NCBI RefSeq assembly: GCF_023093595.1
Contig: NZ_JALLIK010000110.1
Coordinates: forward strand, 1-64,000
DNA length: 64,000 nucleotides
Direction: 5' to 3'
Source: Thauera aromatica_A
GTDB taxonomy: Bacteria; Pseudomonadota; Gammaproteobacteria; Burkholderiales; Rhodocyclaceae
This document shows positions 37,601 to 45,828 of this stretch, in pieces (the first letter of the stretch is position 1; every line of letters begins with the position of its first letter). The translations under genes were made by a program, and so were the position numbers. The notes beneath the pieces are model-generated. The model did no database searches. It was not told where the DNA came from and saw only the letters and a program-made list of their open reading frames with translations.

Positions 37601-37929
37601 GCGTGCCGGTGTTCCTGATCAGCCTGAAGGCGGGCGGCGTGGGGCTGAATCTGACCGCTGCCGACACCGTGATCCACTACGACCCGTGGTGGAACCCCGC
37701 GGCCGAGAACCAGGCCACCGACCGCGCCCACCGCATCGGCCAGGACAAGCCGGTGTTCGTGTTCAAGCTGATCTGCGCCGGCAGCATCGAGGAGAAGATC
37801 CTCGCCCTGCAGGAAAAGAAAGCCGCGCTGGCCGAAGGGGTGCTGTCCGAAGATGCGAACGCGCTGGCGAAATTCGGCGAGGCCGACATCTCCGCCCTGC
37901 TCGCGCCGCTGCCCGCCCCCGCGCGCTGA
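34648..37929 (+). CDS. SNF2-family helicase with N-terminal SWIM zinc finger
   Basis: ATG 34648 (MTTPLDRFTQDDLIAALG) is chosen over an earlier start inside the terminator. The 1093-residue protein has a SWIM zinc finger at about 72-83 (CTCPMGYDCKH) and a large middle region of unassigned fold. A full SNF2 ATPase follows: motif I DDMGLGKTAQALAHLL (about 651), DEAQ (about 747), LTGTPLENHLGELWAQFDFL and the HepA-type C-terminal helicase motifs VFLISLKAGGVGLNLTAAD and DRAHRIGQ (about 1026). Such proteins remodel protein-nucleic acid complexes, perhaps stalled RNA polymerase as RapA does. Bacterial SWIM-SNF2 proteins have no fixed role. No neighbouring defence gene supports an anti-phage role here. 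Confidence 0.92.
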   Translation: MTTPLDRFTQDDLIAALGYPTVAKGLGYLSRVSTLSSDSETVSALVKGRQRTPYDVFAEIREQSGRRLLHSECTCPMGYDCKHVAAMMLMWLHQRRSPDRPREQVMAWVEGFRHAAAALAPGARPKRKAGAGTHALRYLIEQHAYGSDYLLSCHKVRLDQGGHIRHRESWSNIERALQAPPAFVDETDLEILRLLWAHRPRGRTHPASLPLEGRNSEALMARLLDSGRLHFPTLDTPALEAGGPRPGRADWRLTEDGLRAPTVCVDPPAELVLPLLPPWYVDAAAAQAGPVALDVPAELVHRLLWLPPLTQSEAELVAETLAEVAPALPVPTLRGEPPVELGGVPVPLLRLATRPVDHARFRNYPPYGTYVFDFATLAFRYGPLTVDAHDARTFHPLPDGRSARLARDEAAERGATQKLAAAGFTRIPPGAVQVTCGSLPADALGLANEAAWPAFMADSLPALRAEGWDIELPVDFRHHAIDIDALILDVDEGEDGWLGLSPGIEIDGRRLPLAPLLAGLFAEDPRWLSGRLDDIDDHEALILEDPALGRLRIGAGRLKPLVRALVDLFDRPDGDWRLSRLDAVRLAELDLPGRGGELVAGLAARLRAAEGIAAVAAPEGFRAELRPYQLEGLAWLQHLVRHDLAGILADDMGLGKTAQALAHLLTEKHAGRLGQPALVILPTSLVFNWQAEAERFAPALKVLNLHGADRHARFEELDGVDVALTTYPLLWRDAEALQAREWSLLILDEAQTVKNAASKGAQVIRQLQARHRLGLTGTPLENHLGELWAQFDFLLPGFLGSHKQFTATWRTPIEKHGDTVRRDLLAARLKPFILRRRKEDVATELPPKTVIVRSVDLGGGQRDLYEAVRAAMDEKVRAEIAGKGFARSQIVILDALLKLRQVCCDPRLLKSPAAARVKERAKLDLLMDMLPELIAEGRRILLFSQFTTMLGLIAAELDKAKIGWVALTGDTRDRRVPVEDFQKGRVPVFLISLKAGGVGLNLTAADTVIHYDPWWNPAAENQATDRAHRIGQDKPVFVFKLICAGSIEEKILALQEKKAALAEGVLSEDANALAKFGEADISALLAPLPAPAR

Positions 37930-37958
37930 TCGCGGCCGGCGAAGCACGCAGACACACA

Positions 37959-37991
37959 AACGCCCGGCCGGGCGAATCCGGGCCGGGCGTT
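37959..37991. terminator. Bidirectional terminator between convergent genes
   Basis: AACGCCCGGCC (37959-37969) and GGCCGGGCGTT (37981-37991) form an 11-bp stem with an 11-nt loop. It lies in the 81-nt gap between the helicase gene and the OmpA-like gene and could end both transcripts. T-tracts are short on each side. Confidence 0.65.
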
Positions 37992-38010
37992 GTTGCGACG
38001 CGCGCGATTT

Positions 38011-38676
38011 TCAGCGCGCCGGTTCGGCAATGAAGATTTCCACCCGCCGGTTCATCGCCCGGCCGCTGGCGGTCGCGTTGTCGGCGATCGGCTGGCGCGA
38101 GCCGCGGCCGTCAATCGCGATGCGCTGCGCCGCCACCCCGCGCATCACCAGATAGTCGCGGGTCGCGGCGGCGCGATTGACCGACAGCGGATCGTTGATC
38201 GCATCCGAGCCGGTGCTGTCGGTGTGGCCGATGATCGTCACCGTGGTGACCGGGTGCTGGTTCAGGCTGGTGGCGAGGCGGTCGAGCACCGGGCGCATGT
38301 TGGGCTTGATGTCGTAGCGCCCGGTATCGAAGGAAATGTCGCTCGGGATGTCGACCTTGAGCTGGTTGTCGGCGGTCTGGCTGACGCCAACGCCGGTGCC
38401 GGCGGTCGCCTGCTCCATCGCCGCCTTCTGCTCCTGCATGCGCTGCGACCACAGGTAGCCGCCCGCCGCGCCGATCGCGGCGCCGACCGCGGCCCCGGTC
38501 GCGGTGCTCTTGGACTTGTCGCCGCCGGCGGTGGCGCGACCGATGATCGCCCCGGTCACCGCGCCGATCCCCGCACCGATGCCGGTGTCGCGCTGGGTCT
38601 CGCTCATGTTGGCGCAGCCGGACAGGCCACCGATCGCCAGAGTGAGGGCGGAAAGGGAAAGGACGAGCTTGTTCAT
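38011..38676 (-). CDS. OmpA-domain lipoprotein with glycine-zipper region (YiaD-like)
   Basis: ATG 38676 follows a clear GGAGG site. The 221-residue protein begins with a lipoprotein signal MNKLVLSLSALTLAIGGLSGC (lipobox LSGC, acylated Cys21). A glycine-zipper helix pair (IGAGIGAVTGAIIGRA; ATGAAVGAAIGAAGGYLW) follows. A C-terminal OmpA peptidoglycan-binding domain has IIGHTDSTGSD, LSVNRAAATRDYLV and GRAMNRRVEIFI. It is expected in the outer membrane, holding peptidoglycan through the OmpA domain. The overall layout matches YiaD/OmpA-like envelope lipoproteins. It is monocistronic by the look of the flanks. Confidence 0.93.
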   Translation of the reverse strand: MNKLVLSLSALTLAIGGLSGCANMSETQRDTGIGAGIGAVTGAIIGRATAGGDKSKSTATGAAVGAAIGAAGGYLWSQRMQEQKAAMEQATAGTGVGVSQTADNQLKVDIPSDISFDTGRYDIKPNMRPVLDRLATSLNQHPVTTVTIIGHTDSTGSDAINDPLSVNRAAATRDYLVMRGVAAQRIAIDGRGSRQPIADNATASGRAMNRRVEIFIAEPAR

Positions 38677-38812
38677 GTTGTTTGCCTCCGTTGGATTGCG
38701 GGTTCGGGAATTATCGCCGGGTGGCGCTTCCACTCTAGCCCACCGGAGTGCAACAGGACATGACAACGGCGGACGGCGGCGACTCGCCGGACGCGGCCGC
38801 GCTTGGCTGCAC

Positions 38813-39196
38813 TCAACCGCGCAGGGCGTGGAACAGCGCGTAGCCGGCCCAGGTCATCAGCACCGAACCGGCGACATGGATCAGCAGATGGAGGCCGAAC
38901 CAGCCGAGGGCGCCGCGCTGCAGGAGGTGAAAAGCCTCCGCGGAGAAGGTCGAAAAAGTCGTCAACCCGCCCAGCAGGCCGGTCGTCAGCAGCAGCCTCA
39001 GGGCCGGCGCCATGGTCGGCCATGCCTGCACCGCCCCCAGGGCAAAACCCATCAGCAGCCCGCCCACCAGATTCGCCGCCAGTGTGCCGAGCGGGACGAG
39101 GGCAAAGGCCGGGTTGAGCCAGACGCCCAGACCCCAGCGCAGCCACGCGCCGCAGGCCGCACCCAGGCCCACGGCGGCAAATGCTGCGACATTCAT
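38813..39196 (-). CDS. crcB: Fluoride channel CrcB/Fluc
   Basis: The 127-residue protein has four membrane spans and the Fluc signatures: GAACGAWLRWGLG near the N-terminus, PLGTLAANLVGGLLMGF with the pore asparagine, and TTGLLGGLTTFSTFSAE with the phenylalanine box. Fluc channels are dual-topology dimers that let fluoride leave the cytoplasm. Its ATG overlaps the mscS-like stop by 4 nt and has GGAG 7 nt upstream, so it is the second gene of a two-gene operon. No fluoride riboswitch was seen upstream; expression follows the channel gene. Confidence 0.94.
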   Translation of the reverse strand: MNVAAFAAVGLGAACGAWLRWGLGVWLNPAFALVPLGTLAANLVGGLLMGFALGAVQAWPTMAPALRLLLTTGLLGGLTTFSTFSAEAFHLLQRGALGWFGLHLLIHVAGSVLMTWAGYALFHALRG

Positions 39197-40329
39197 CGTT
39201 CTGCTCCCGCCATCTGTTCCGCTCCACCTTCACCTCCGACCAGGTGAAGGGTCCGCGTCGGGAACGCGATCTCGGCCCCGTGCGCAGCCACGATACCGGC
39301 CACCTTCAACATGACGTCCTGCTTGATCTGGTGGAAGCGCACCCATGCGGTCGTCCGGGTGAAGGTGTAGATCATGATGTCGAGCGAGGAAGGGCCGAAC
39401 TGGTTGAGATTGACGATCAGGGTCTGGCTCTGATCGATTTCTTCATGGCTGCGCAGCATCGCCCGGATGTCCTCGACGATCGCCGCCACCTTTCCGGCGT
39501 CATCGTAGCGCACGCCGACGACTTCGTTGATGCGTCGGTTGGTCATGCGCGAAGGGTTCTCCACGGTGATCTGGGTGAACACCGAGTTGGGCACGTACAG
39601 CGGGCGCTTGTCGAAGGTACGGATGCGCGTCAGCCGCCAGCCGATCTCCTCCACCGTGCCCTCGATCTGCTTGTCGGGGGAGCGCACCCAGTCGCCGACG
39701 GCAAAAGGGCGATCGAGATACACCATCAGCCCGCCGAAAAAGTTGGCGAGCAGATCCTTTGCTGCGAAGCCGACCGCGATGCCGCCGATGCCGCCGAAGG
39801 CGAGCACGCCGGAAATCGAAAAACCCAGGCTTTGCAGCGCGACCAGCACCGCGGTAATGATCACCGACACCCGCAGCAGCTTGCCGATCGCGTCGACCGT
39901 AGTGCGGTCGATCGATTCGCCCCGGCGCTGCCGCTGAATCATCACCGCATCCTCGACATTGCCGATGAAGCGCACCAGGAACCACGCCATGCAGGCGATC
40001 ACGCCCACGGTGCGGAGCGGATCGATCGCCTCGAACAGGGCAGCTTCGGTCTCCGTCTGCACGATACGCGCGGCGAATGCGAGGCCAATGACCCACGCCA
40101 CCACGGTGAGCGGCTTGCGCGCAGCCGAAACCAGCGCGAAGTCCCACGGGGTCGGAGTGTTGCGGGTACGTGCTTCGAGTTTTGCCAGCATGCGGCGCAA
40201 GAAAAAGTTGGCGACGACGACCGCCAGTACGACGAGGAAGAGCTGCAGGATCAGCGTCAACGTGTGGTCGCCGCCGGTCAGGCGGGAAAGCGGCCGTTCG
40301 AGCCAGGCAAAAGCTTCGGTCTCGGGCAT
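39193..40329 (-). CDS. MscS-family mechanosensitive channel
   Basis: ATG 40329 is preferred because AAGGG lies 7 nt upstream; a TTG eight codons earlier is possible. The 378-residue protein has four to five predicted spans. The pore helix region is VLAFGGIGGIAVGFAAKDLLANFFGGLMVYLDRPFAVGDWV and is followed by the beta domain (EGTVEEIGWRLTRIRTFDKRPLYVPNSVF). This is the diagnostic core of MscS channels, which release solutes on hypo-osmotic shock. It is longer than E. coli MscS (286) because of extra N-terminal spans, as in YnaI/YbdG-like members. It overlaps crcB by 4 nt. Confidence 0.93.
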   Translation of the reverse strand: MPETEAFAWLERPLSRLTGGDHTLTLILQLFLVVLAVVVANFFLRRMLAKLEARTRNTPTPWDFALVSAARKPLTVVAWVIGLAFAARIVQTETEAALFEAIDPLRTVGVIACMAWFLVRFIGNVEDAVMIQRQRRGESIDRTTVDAIGKLLRVSVIITAVLVALQSLGFSISGVLAFGGIGGIAVGFAAKDLLANFFGGLMVYLDRPFAVGDWVRSPDKQIEGTVEEIGWRLTRIRTFDKRPLYVPNSVFTQITVENPSRMTNRRINEVVGVRYDDAGKVAAIVEDIRAMLRSHEEIDQSQTLIVNLNQFGPSSLDIMIYTFTRTTAWVRFHQIKQDVMLKVAGIVAAHGAEIAFPTRTLHLVGGEGGAEQMAGAER

Positions 40330-40507
40330 TGGAACCCTTGTGGAGTCGGACAAGCCTCGATTCTAGCGGCCGACGCCCCGGGGCCGCTCATGGATTGCCC
40401 GTACCCTGGGCGTCACCTGCGGCACGCAAGATGCATCGTCGGGATCGGCTACAATCGGATCCATCGAAAACCGGTCGCTACCCGGCCCCCTCCCTTATCC
40501 CCAGCCG

Positions 40508-42250
40508 ATGAAACCCGCAAAGAACTCCGCCGCCCCGCTCGTCGACGCCCCCGTCGTCTCCAACTTCATCCGCAACCTCATCGACGAAGACAATCGCACC
40601 GGCAAATGGGGCGGCCGCGTCGAGACGCGCTTTCCGCCCGAGCCCAACGGCTACCTGCACTACGGCCACGCCAAGTCGATCTGCCTGAACTTCAGCCTGG
40701 CCCAGGCCTACGGCGGCGTCTGCCACCTGCGCTTCGACGACACCAACCCGGAGAAGGAAGAGCAGGAATACGTCGATGCGATCGTCGAGGCGGTGCACTG
40801 GCTCGGCTTCGAGTGGGGGGCGCATCTGTACTTCGCCTCCGACTACTTCGACACCATGTACGCCTGCGCGCAGAGCCTGATCGAGGCCGGCAAGGCCTAT
40901 GTCGATTCGCAGTCGGCCGAAGAGATGCGCGCCAACCGCGGCACCCTCACCGAGCCGGGCAAGGACAGCCCGTACCGCAACCGCAGCGTGGCCGAGAACC
41001 TCGACCTGTTCGCGCGCATGCGCGCCGGCGAGTTCGCCGAAGGCACGCACATCCTGCGCGCCAGGATCGACATGGCGAGCGCCAACATCAACCTGCGCGA
41101 CCCGGCGATCTACCGCATCCGCCACGCCACCCACCACCGCACCGGCGACGCCTGGCACATCTACCCGATGTACACCTTCGCCCACCCGATCGAGGACGCG
41201 ATCGAGAACATCACCCATTCCATCTGCACGCTCGAGTTCGAGGACCAGCGCCCGTTCTACGACTGGCTGCTCGATGCGCTCGCCAGCGCCGGCCGCTTCC
41301 CGCGCCCGCTGCCGCAGCAGATCGAGTTCGCCCGGCTGAACCTCACCTACGTCGTGCTCTCCAAGCGCAAGCTGATCCAGCTGGTGAACGACGGCCACGT
41401 CGACGGCTGGGACGACCCGCGCCTGCCGACGCTCGCCGGCGCGCGCCGGCGCGGCTTCACGCCGGCGGGTTTCCGCCGCTTCGCCGAGCGCATCGGCGTC
41501 TCCAAGGCGGATTCGTGGATCGACATGAGCGTGCTCGAAGAATGCATGCGCGACGACCTCAACGAGGCCGCCGAGCGCCGCGTCGCCGTGCTCGATCCGT
41601 TGAAGCTCGTCCTCACCAACTACACCGAAGGCGCCTCCGAACTGTGCCAGGCGCCCAACCACCCGCTCAAGCCCGAGCTCGGCAAGCGCGACATGCCCTT
41701 CGCGCGCGAGCTGTGGATCGAGCGCGAGGATTTCATGGAAGCGCCGGTCAAGGGCTTCCACCGCCTCTACCCGGGCAACCGGGTGCGCCTGCGCTACGGC
41801 TTCGTGGTCGAATGCACCGGCTGCGAGAAGGATGCCGCCGGCAACATCACCGCGGTGCTCGCCGAATACCTGCCCGATTCCAAATCCGGCACTCCCGGCG
41901 CCGACAACTACAAGGTCAAGGGCAACCTGCACTGGGTCTCGGCCGCGCACGCCTACCAGGCCAAAGTGCGCCTCTACGACCGCCTCTTCGCCCACCCCCA
42001 CCCCGGCCAGCGCCGCGAGGGCGACGCACCGGACGCCGAGCGCGACTTCATCGACGACCTCAACCCGGACAGCAAGCGCGTGATCACCGCCTACCTCGAA
42101 CCGGCACTGAAGGATGCGCAGGCCGAGGACCACTTCCAGTTCGAACGCCACGGCTACTTCGTCGCCGACCGCGCCGACTCACGCCCCGGCGCCCCGGTGT
42201 TCAACCGCACCGTGACGCTGAAGGATTCGTGGGCGAAGGGCGGGAAGTGA
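40508..42250 (+). CDS. glnS: Glutaminyl-tRNA synthetase
   Basis: The 580-residue class I synthetase has the HIGH-type motif FPPEPNGYLHYGHAKS and KMSKS-type VLSKRK (about 288). GlnRS-specific blocks include LRFDDTNPEKEEQEYVDAI, YPMYTFAHPIEDAIENITHS and the C-terminal anticodon-binding beta-barrels (LWIEREDFMEAPVKGFHRLYP; FNRTVTLKDSW). The length is close to the usual 550-580. It charges tRNA-Gln, so glutamine coding here does not depend on GatCAB alone. It is followed 24 nt later by an unrelated MNT-HEPN-Mrr cassette on the same strand, which may use glnS read-through. Confidence 0.97.
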   Translation: MKPAKNSAAPLVDAPVVSNFIRNLIDEDNRTGKWGGRVETRFPPEPNGYLHYGHAKSICLNFSLAQAYGGVCHLRFDDTNPEKEEQEYVDAIVEAVHWLGFEWGAHLYFASDYFDTMYACAQSLIEAGKAYVDSQSAEEMRANRGTLTEPGKDSPYRNRSVAENLDLFARMRAGEFAEGTHILRARIDMASANINLRDPAIYRIRHATHHRTGDAWHIYPMYTFAHPIEDAIENITHSICTLEFEDQRPFYDWLLDALASAGRFPRPLPQQIEFARLNLTYVVLSKRKLIQLVNDGHVDGWDDPRLPTLAGARRRGFTPAGFRRFAERIGVSKADSWIDMSVLEECMRDDLNEAAERRVAVLDPLKLVLTNYTEGASELCQAPNHPLKPELGKRDMPFARELWIEREDFMEAPVKGFHRLYPGNRVRLRYGFVVECTGCEKDAAGNITAVLAEYLPDSKSGTPGADNYKVKGNLHWVSAAHAYQAKVRLYDRLFAHPHPGQRREGDAPDAERDFIDDLNPDSKRVITAYLEPALKDAQAEDHFQFERHGYFVADRADSRPGAPVFNRTVTLKDSWAKGGK

Positions 42251-42274
42251 CACCACGCTGACAGGAGAGCGAGC

Positions 42275-42607
42275 ATGGCCAGTGCCGACCGTACAACCGA
42301 CCCGATCGTCGCCTCGCTCGCCTGCCTGCGCGGCCGTCTGCCTCCGGGTAGCCGGGTAATCGTGTTCGGCTCGCAAGCGCGCGGAGACGCCCGCGCAGAC
42401 AGCGATCTCGACCTCCTGGTGATCGAGCCCGAAGTACGCAACCGCTTCGATGAAATGGCCCGCCTCGGTGCCCTGCTCGGCCGCCAATTGATTCCTGCCG
42501 ATGTCGTCGTGATGAGCGACGAAGCGTTCGAGCAGGAACGCGCTCAACCGAACACGCTCGCCTGGCGGGCCGTTCACGAGGGCCGGATCCATGAGTTCCC
42601 CCGCTGA
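42275..42607 (+). CDS. Minimal nucleotidyltransferase (MNT) antitoxin-like protein
   Basis: The 110-residue protein is a DNA polymerase beta-like minimal nucleotidyltransferase. VIVFGSQARGDARADSDLDLLVIE carries the complete GSx10DxD metal-binding motif. In MNT-HEPN pairs (such as MntA-HepT) the nucleotidyltransferase neutralises the HEPN partner, by AMPylation in characterised examples. A ribosome site (ACAGGAG) precedes the ATG. It overlaps the HEPN gene by 17 nt and so is coupled to it. An isolated regulatory nucleotidyltransferase is the alternative. Confidence 0.9.
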   Translation: MASADRTTDPIVASLACLRGRLPPGSRVIVFGSQARGDARADSDLDLLVIEPEVRNRFDEMARLGALLGRQLIPADVVVMSDEAFEQERAQPNTLAWRAVHEGRIHEFPR

Positions 42608-43010
42608 GTTCGCGCTCGGGCTACTGCGCAGGGCCCGCGACGATGCCTACGTGGTTGTTCAACTCGTGCCCGACCATGCCGCACCGGACTGGGTCATCGG
42701 ATTCCACGCCCAGCAAGCCGCCGAGAAGGCCCTCAAGGCCGTTCTCGCCAGCGCCAATGTCGTATTCCCAAGAACGCACAACATCGCGATGCTTCTCGCC
42801 CTGCTCCGGCAGAATGGAATCCAGCCGCCGAAGCAGAGCACCCTCCTCGAAAGGCTGACTCCCTTCGGTGTTGCAGCCCGATACGACAGCGAACTGGACC
42901 AGAGCTTTACCCTCGATCGAGCGCTCACACAGACAGAAATCATCGCAGTACTCGAGTGGAGTGAAGCCGTACTGACGGGCGTAAGCAAACCTGAAGCGGA
43001 GTCGCCATGA
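42591..43010 (+). CDS. HEPN-domain protein paired with MNT
   Basis: The 139-residue helical protein matches the HEPN fold of PF05168 type: WVIGFHAQQAAEKALKAVLAS, then VFPRTHNIAMLLALL (the P-R-T-H-D/N-I/L loop) and RYDSELDQSFTLDRALTQTEIIAVLEWSEAVL. HEPN toxins that cleave RNA carry an R-x4-6-H motif. That motif is not seen here; the visible pair is R-T-H. It may therefore be a non-nuclease or divergent member. It overlaps both neighbours (17 nt with MNT, 4 nt with Mrr), so all three are co-translated. Confidence 0.86.
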   Translation: MSSPAEFALGLLRRARDDAYVVVQLVPDHAAPDWVIGFHAQQAAEKALKAVLASANVVFPRTHNIAMLLALLRQNGIQPPKQSTLLERLTPFGVAARYDSELDQSFTLDRALTQTEIIAVLEWSEAVLTGVSKPEAESP

Positions 43011-43906
43011 GTGTTCCCAAGTACCACGAACTGATGCGCCCCCTGCTCGACCTGATCGCCGATGGGCGTGCGCGCAATCTGCGCGAAGCATCGCAAGAGC
43101 TTGCGGAACGGCTGGCGCTGACCGACGAGGACCTCGCAGAAATCCTTCCCAGCGGACACTCCAGATATTTGAACAGGGTTGGCTGGGCAAAGAGCGACCT
43201 CAACAAGACCGGACTCATCGAAAGCTGTGGCCGTGGACTGTTCCGGATCTCGGAAAAAGGCTGCGCAGCCCTACCTGACCTGCCCTTCCAGCTCGATCGG
43301 AAGTATTTCGAGACTCGCGGCATGGGCAGCTGGAAAGCCGTCGCCTCTCCCGATCCCGATGCACCAGGAATCTCCCTCGGGGCCGAACCCGACGAAACCT
43401 TGACTCCCGAAGAGCAGATCGACGAAACCCTGGCGGAAATCCAGGAAGCACTGGAGCAGGAAGTCCTCACCCAGCTTCGGTCGATCAACCCAGCGAGCTT
43501 CGAGCGCTTCGTCGTGCGTCTTCTCGCCGCAATGGGTTACGGCGTCGGCGAAGTGACCGGGCGCTCCGGCGACGGAGGCATCGACGGCGTGATCTACGAG
43601 GATCGTCTCAAGCTCGATCGGATCTATCTGCAGGCAAAACGTTGGGCGGACGCCCCGGTAGGCGGCCCGGACATCAACGGGTTCCTCGGTGCGCTGGCGA
43701 AGCACGGTGCAAACCGTGGAGTCTTCGTGACGACCAGTCGATTCACCCAGGATGCGAGGCGCGCGGTCGAGTTGCCGCACTTGCGACTGGTTCTGATCGA
43801 TGGCGAAGAGCTTGCCCGACTCGCGGTCGAGCATAACGTCGGCGTCTCGCTCAAGCGCAGGATCGAGCTGAAGCGTCTGGACAGCGACTTCTTCGACGAT
43901 CTTTAA
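43007..43906 (+). CDS. Mrr-type restriction endonuclease
   Basis: The 299-residue protein has an Mrr N-terminal winged-helix domain (about 5-90; MSVPKYHELMRPLLDLI, SRYLNRVGWAKSDLNKTGLIE, FRISEKG). A linker rich in acidic residues follows (about 110-150). The Mrr catalytic domain has SFERFVVRLLAAMGYG, GRSGDGGIDGVI with the catalytic aspartate and IYLQAKRW with the Q-x-K pair (about 160-290). Mrr enzymes are type IV restriction systems that cut methylated DNA. Its ATG overlaps the HEPN stop (ATGA). Co-translation with an MNT-HEPN pair is unusual and suggests a combined defence module. The active site looks intact. Confidence 0.92.
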   Translation: MSVPKYHELMRPLLDLIADGRARNLREASQELAERLALTDEDLAEILPSGHSRYLNRVGWAKSDLNKTGLIESCGRGLFRISEKGCAALPDLPFQLDRKYFETRGMGSWKAVASPDPDAPGISLGAEPDETLTPEEQIDETLAEIQEALEQEVLTQLRSINPASFERFVVRLLAAMGYGVGEVTGRSGDGGIDGVIYEDRLKLDRIYLQAKRWADAPVGGPDINGFLGALAKHGANRGVFVTTSRFTQDARRAVELPHLRLVLIDGEELARLAVEHNVGVSLKRRIELKRLDSDFFDDL

Positions 43907-43919
43907 GCTCATCCTCGTG

Positions 43920-45071
43920 ATGAAGACGCTGCCCCGCATTCTCCTTCTCGCCCTGCTTGCCGGACTGATCGCCACCGGCATCTGGTGGTTTACCCGGCCC
44001 CAACCGGTCGAAGTGGTGGTGCACGAAGTCGCGCGCGGCACGGTCGAGGCGACGCTGACCAATACCCGGGCGGGCGAGGTGGAAGCCTGCCAGCGGGCGA
44101 AGATGGCGACCATCGCCGGTGGGCGGATCGATTACCTGGGGGTCAGGGAAGGCGACCGGGTCGAGGCCGGGCAGGTGCTGATGCGACTGTGGCATGGCGA
44201 TCTCGACGCCCGTCTGGCGGTGAACCGGGCGCAGCTCGCCACCGCACAGCAGCGCGCACGGGAAGCGTGCACCGTGGCCGACAACGCCGAGCGCGAAGCG
44301 GCACGCCAGACGGCGCTGGCCGGGCGCGGCTTCGTCTCCACCAGCGCCGAGGAAAAGGCCCGCACCGAGGCGCACGCGCGCCGCACCGCCTGCGACACCG
44401 CGCGCGCCGACACCGACACCGCCGCGGCGCAGCTCGCCGCCACCACCACCGAGCGCCAGCGCCTGGTGCTGGTGGCGCCCTTCGCCGGCACGGTGGCGCA
44501 GATTTCCGGCGAGCTGGGCGAGATCTCCACGCCCTCCCCGCCCGGCGTGCCGACGCCGCCGGCGATCGACCTCATCGACGACGCCTGCCTGTACGTAAAG
44601 GCGCCGATGGACGAGATCGACGCGCCCAGGATCGAACCCGGCCTGCCGGTGCGGATCACGCTCGAGGCGATCCCCGGCAAGGTCTTCGAAGGCCGCGTGC
44701 GGCGCGTCGCGCCCTACATCACCGCGGTCGAAAAGCAGGCGCGCACGGTCGCGGTGGATGTGGACTTCGCCGACCCGGCCGCAGCGCGCGGTCTGCTCGT
44801 CGGCTACAGCACCGACGTCGAGATCGTGCTCGCGACCCGCACCGACACCTTGCGCATTCCCACCGCCGCGCTGCGCGAAGGCAGCACCGTGCTGGTCGCG
44901 GAGGGCGGCATCCTCACCGAACGCCGCCTCAAGACCGGCATCGCCAACTGGGAATACACCGAGGTGCTCGAGGGCCTCGTCGCCGGCGAACGCATCGTCA
45001 CTTCGCTGGAGCGCGAAGGCGTGGTCGCGGGAGCCGCGGTGACGGTGCGGCAGGACCCGGCGGCGCCCTGA
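43920..45071 (+). CDS. Periplasmic adaptor of a MacAB-type exporter (HlyD/RND family)
   Basis: The start is ATG 43920 (a GTG one codon earlier is also in frame). The 383-residue protein has an N-terminal anchor (ILLLALLAGLIATGIWWF), a lipoyl half (GGRIDYLGVREGDRVEAGQVL), a helical hairpin rich in Ala/Arg/Glu (about 95-170) and the second lipoyl half LVAPFAGTVAQISGELGEI. A beta-barrel and an MFP tail (LRIPTAALREGSTVLV) follow. This is the MacA/MFP layout. It is followed by an ABC ATPase and two FtsX-type permeases, so it would link them to a TolC. No promoter was identified in the 13-nt gap after mrr. Confidence 0.88.
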   Translation: MKTLPRILLLALLAGLIATGIWWFTRPQPVEVVVHEVARGTVEATLTNTRAGEVEACQRAKMATIAGGRIDYLGVREGDRVEAGQVLMRLWHGDLDARLAVNRAQLATAQQRAREACTVADNAEREAARQTALAGRGFVSTSAEEKARTEAHARRTACDTARADTDTAAAQLAATTTERQRLVLVAPFAGTVAQISGELGEISTPSPPGVPTPPAIDLIDDACLYVKAPMDEIDAPRIEPGLPVRITLEAIPGKVFEGRVRRVAPYITAVEKQARTVAVDVDFADPAAARGLLVGYSTDVEIVLATRTDTLRIPTAALREGSTVLVAEGGILTERRLKTGIANWEYTEVLEGLVAGERIVTSLEREGVVAGAAVTVRQDPAAP

Positions 45072-45104
45072 ACCCGGACGCGCCGGCGCGCTGCGGAAAA
45101 CCTC

Positions 45105-45797
<693 letters not shown>

Positions 45798-45828
45798 CCG
45801 CGTCCGCCGGCCGGCTCCAAGGCGCCCC

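Noticed and set aside
38677..39200. Fluoride riboswitch upstream of crcB
   Set aside because: crcB starts inside the upstream channel gene (4-nt overlap), leaving no leader for a riboswitch, and no crcB-motif sequence was seen.
39181..42261. A 1026-residue plus-strand open frame spanning the channel and glnS region
   Set aside because: It crosses two real genes in wrong frames and is Arg/Pro-rich without any motif.
42591..43010. Calling the HEPN protein an active RNase toxin
   Set aside because: The R-x4-6-H motif needed for HEPN RNase activity was not found; only the fold and pairing are claimed.
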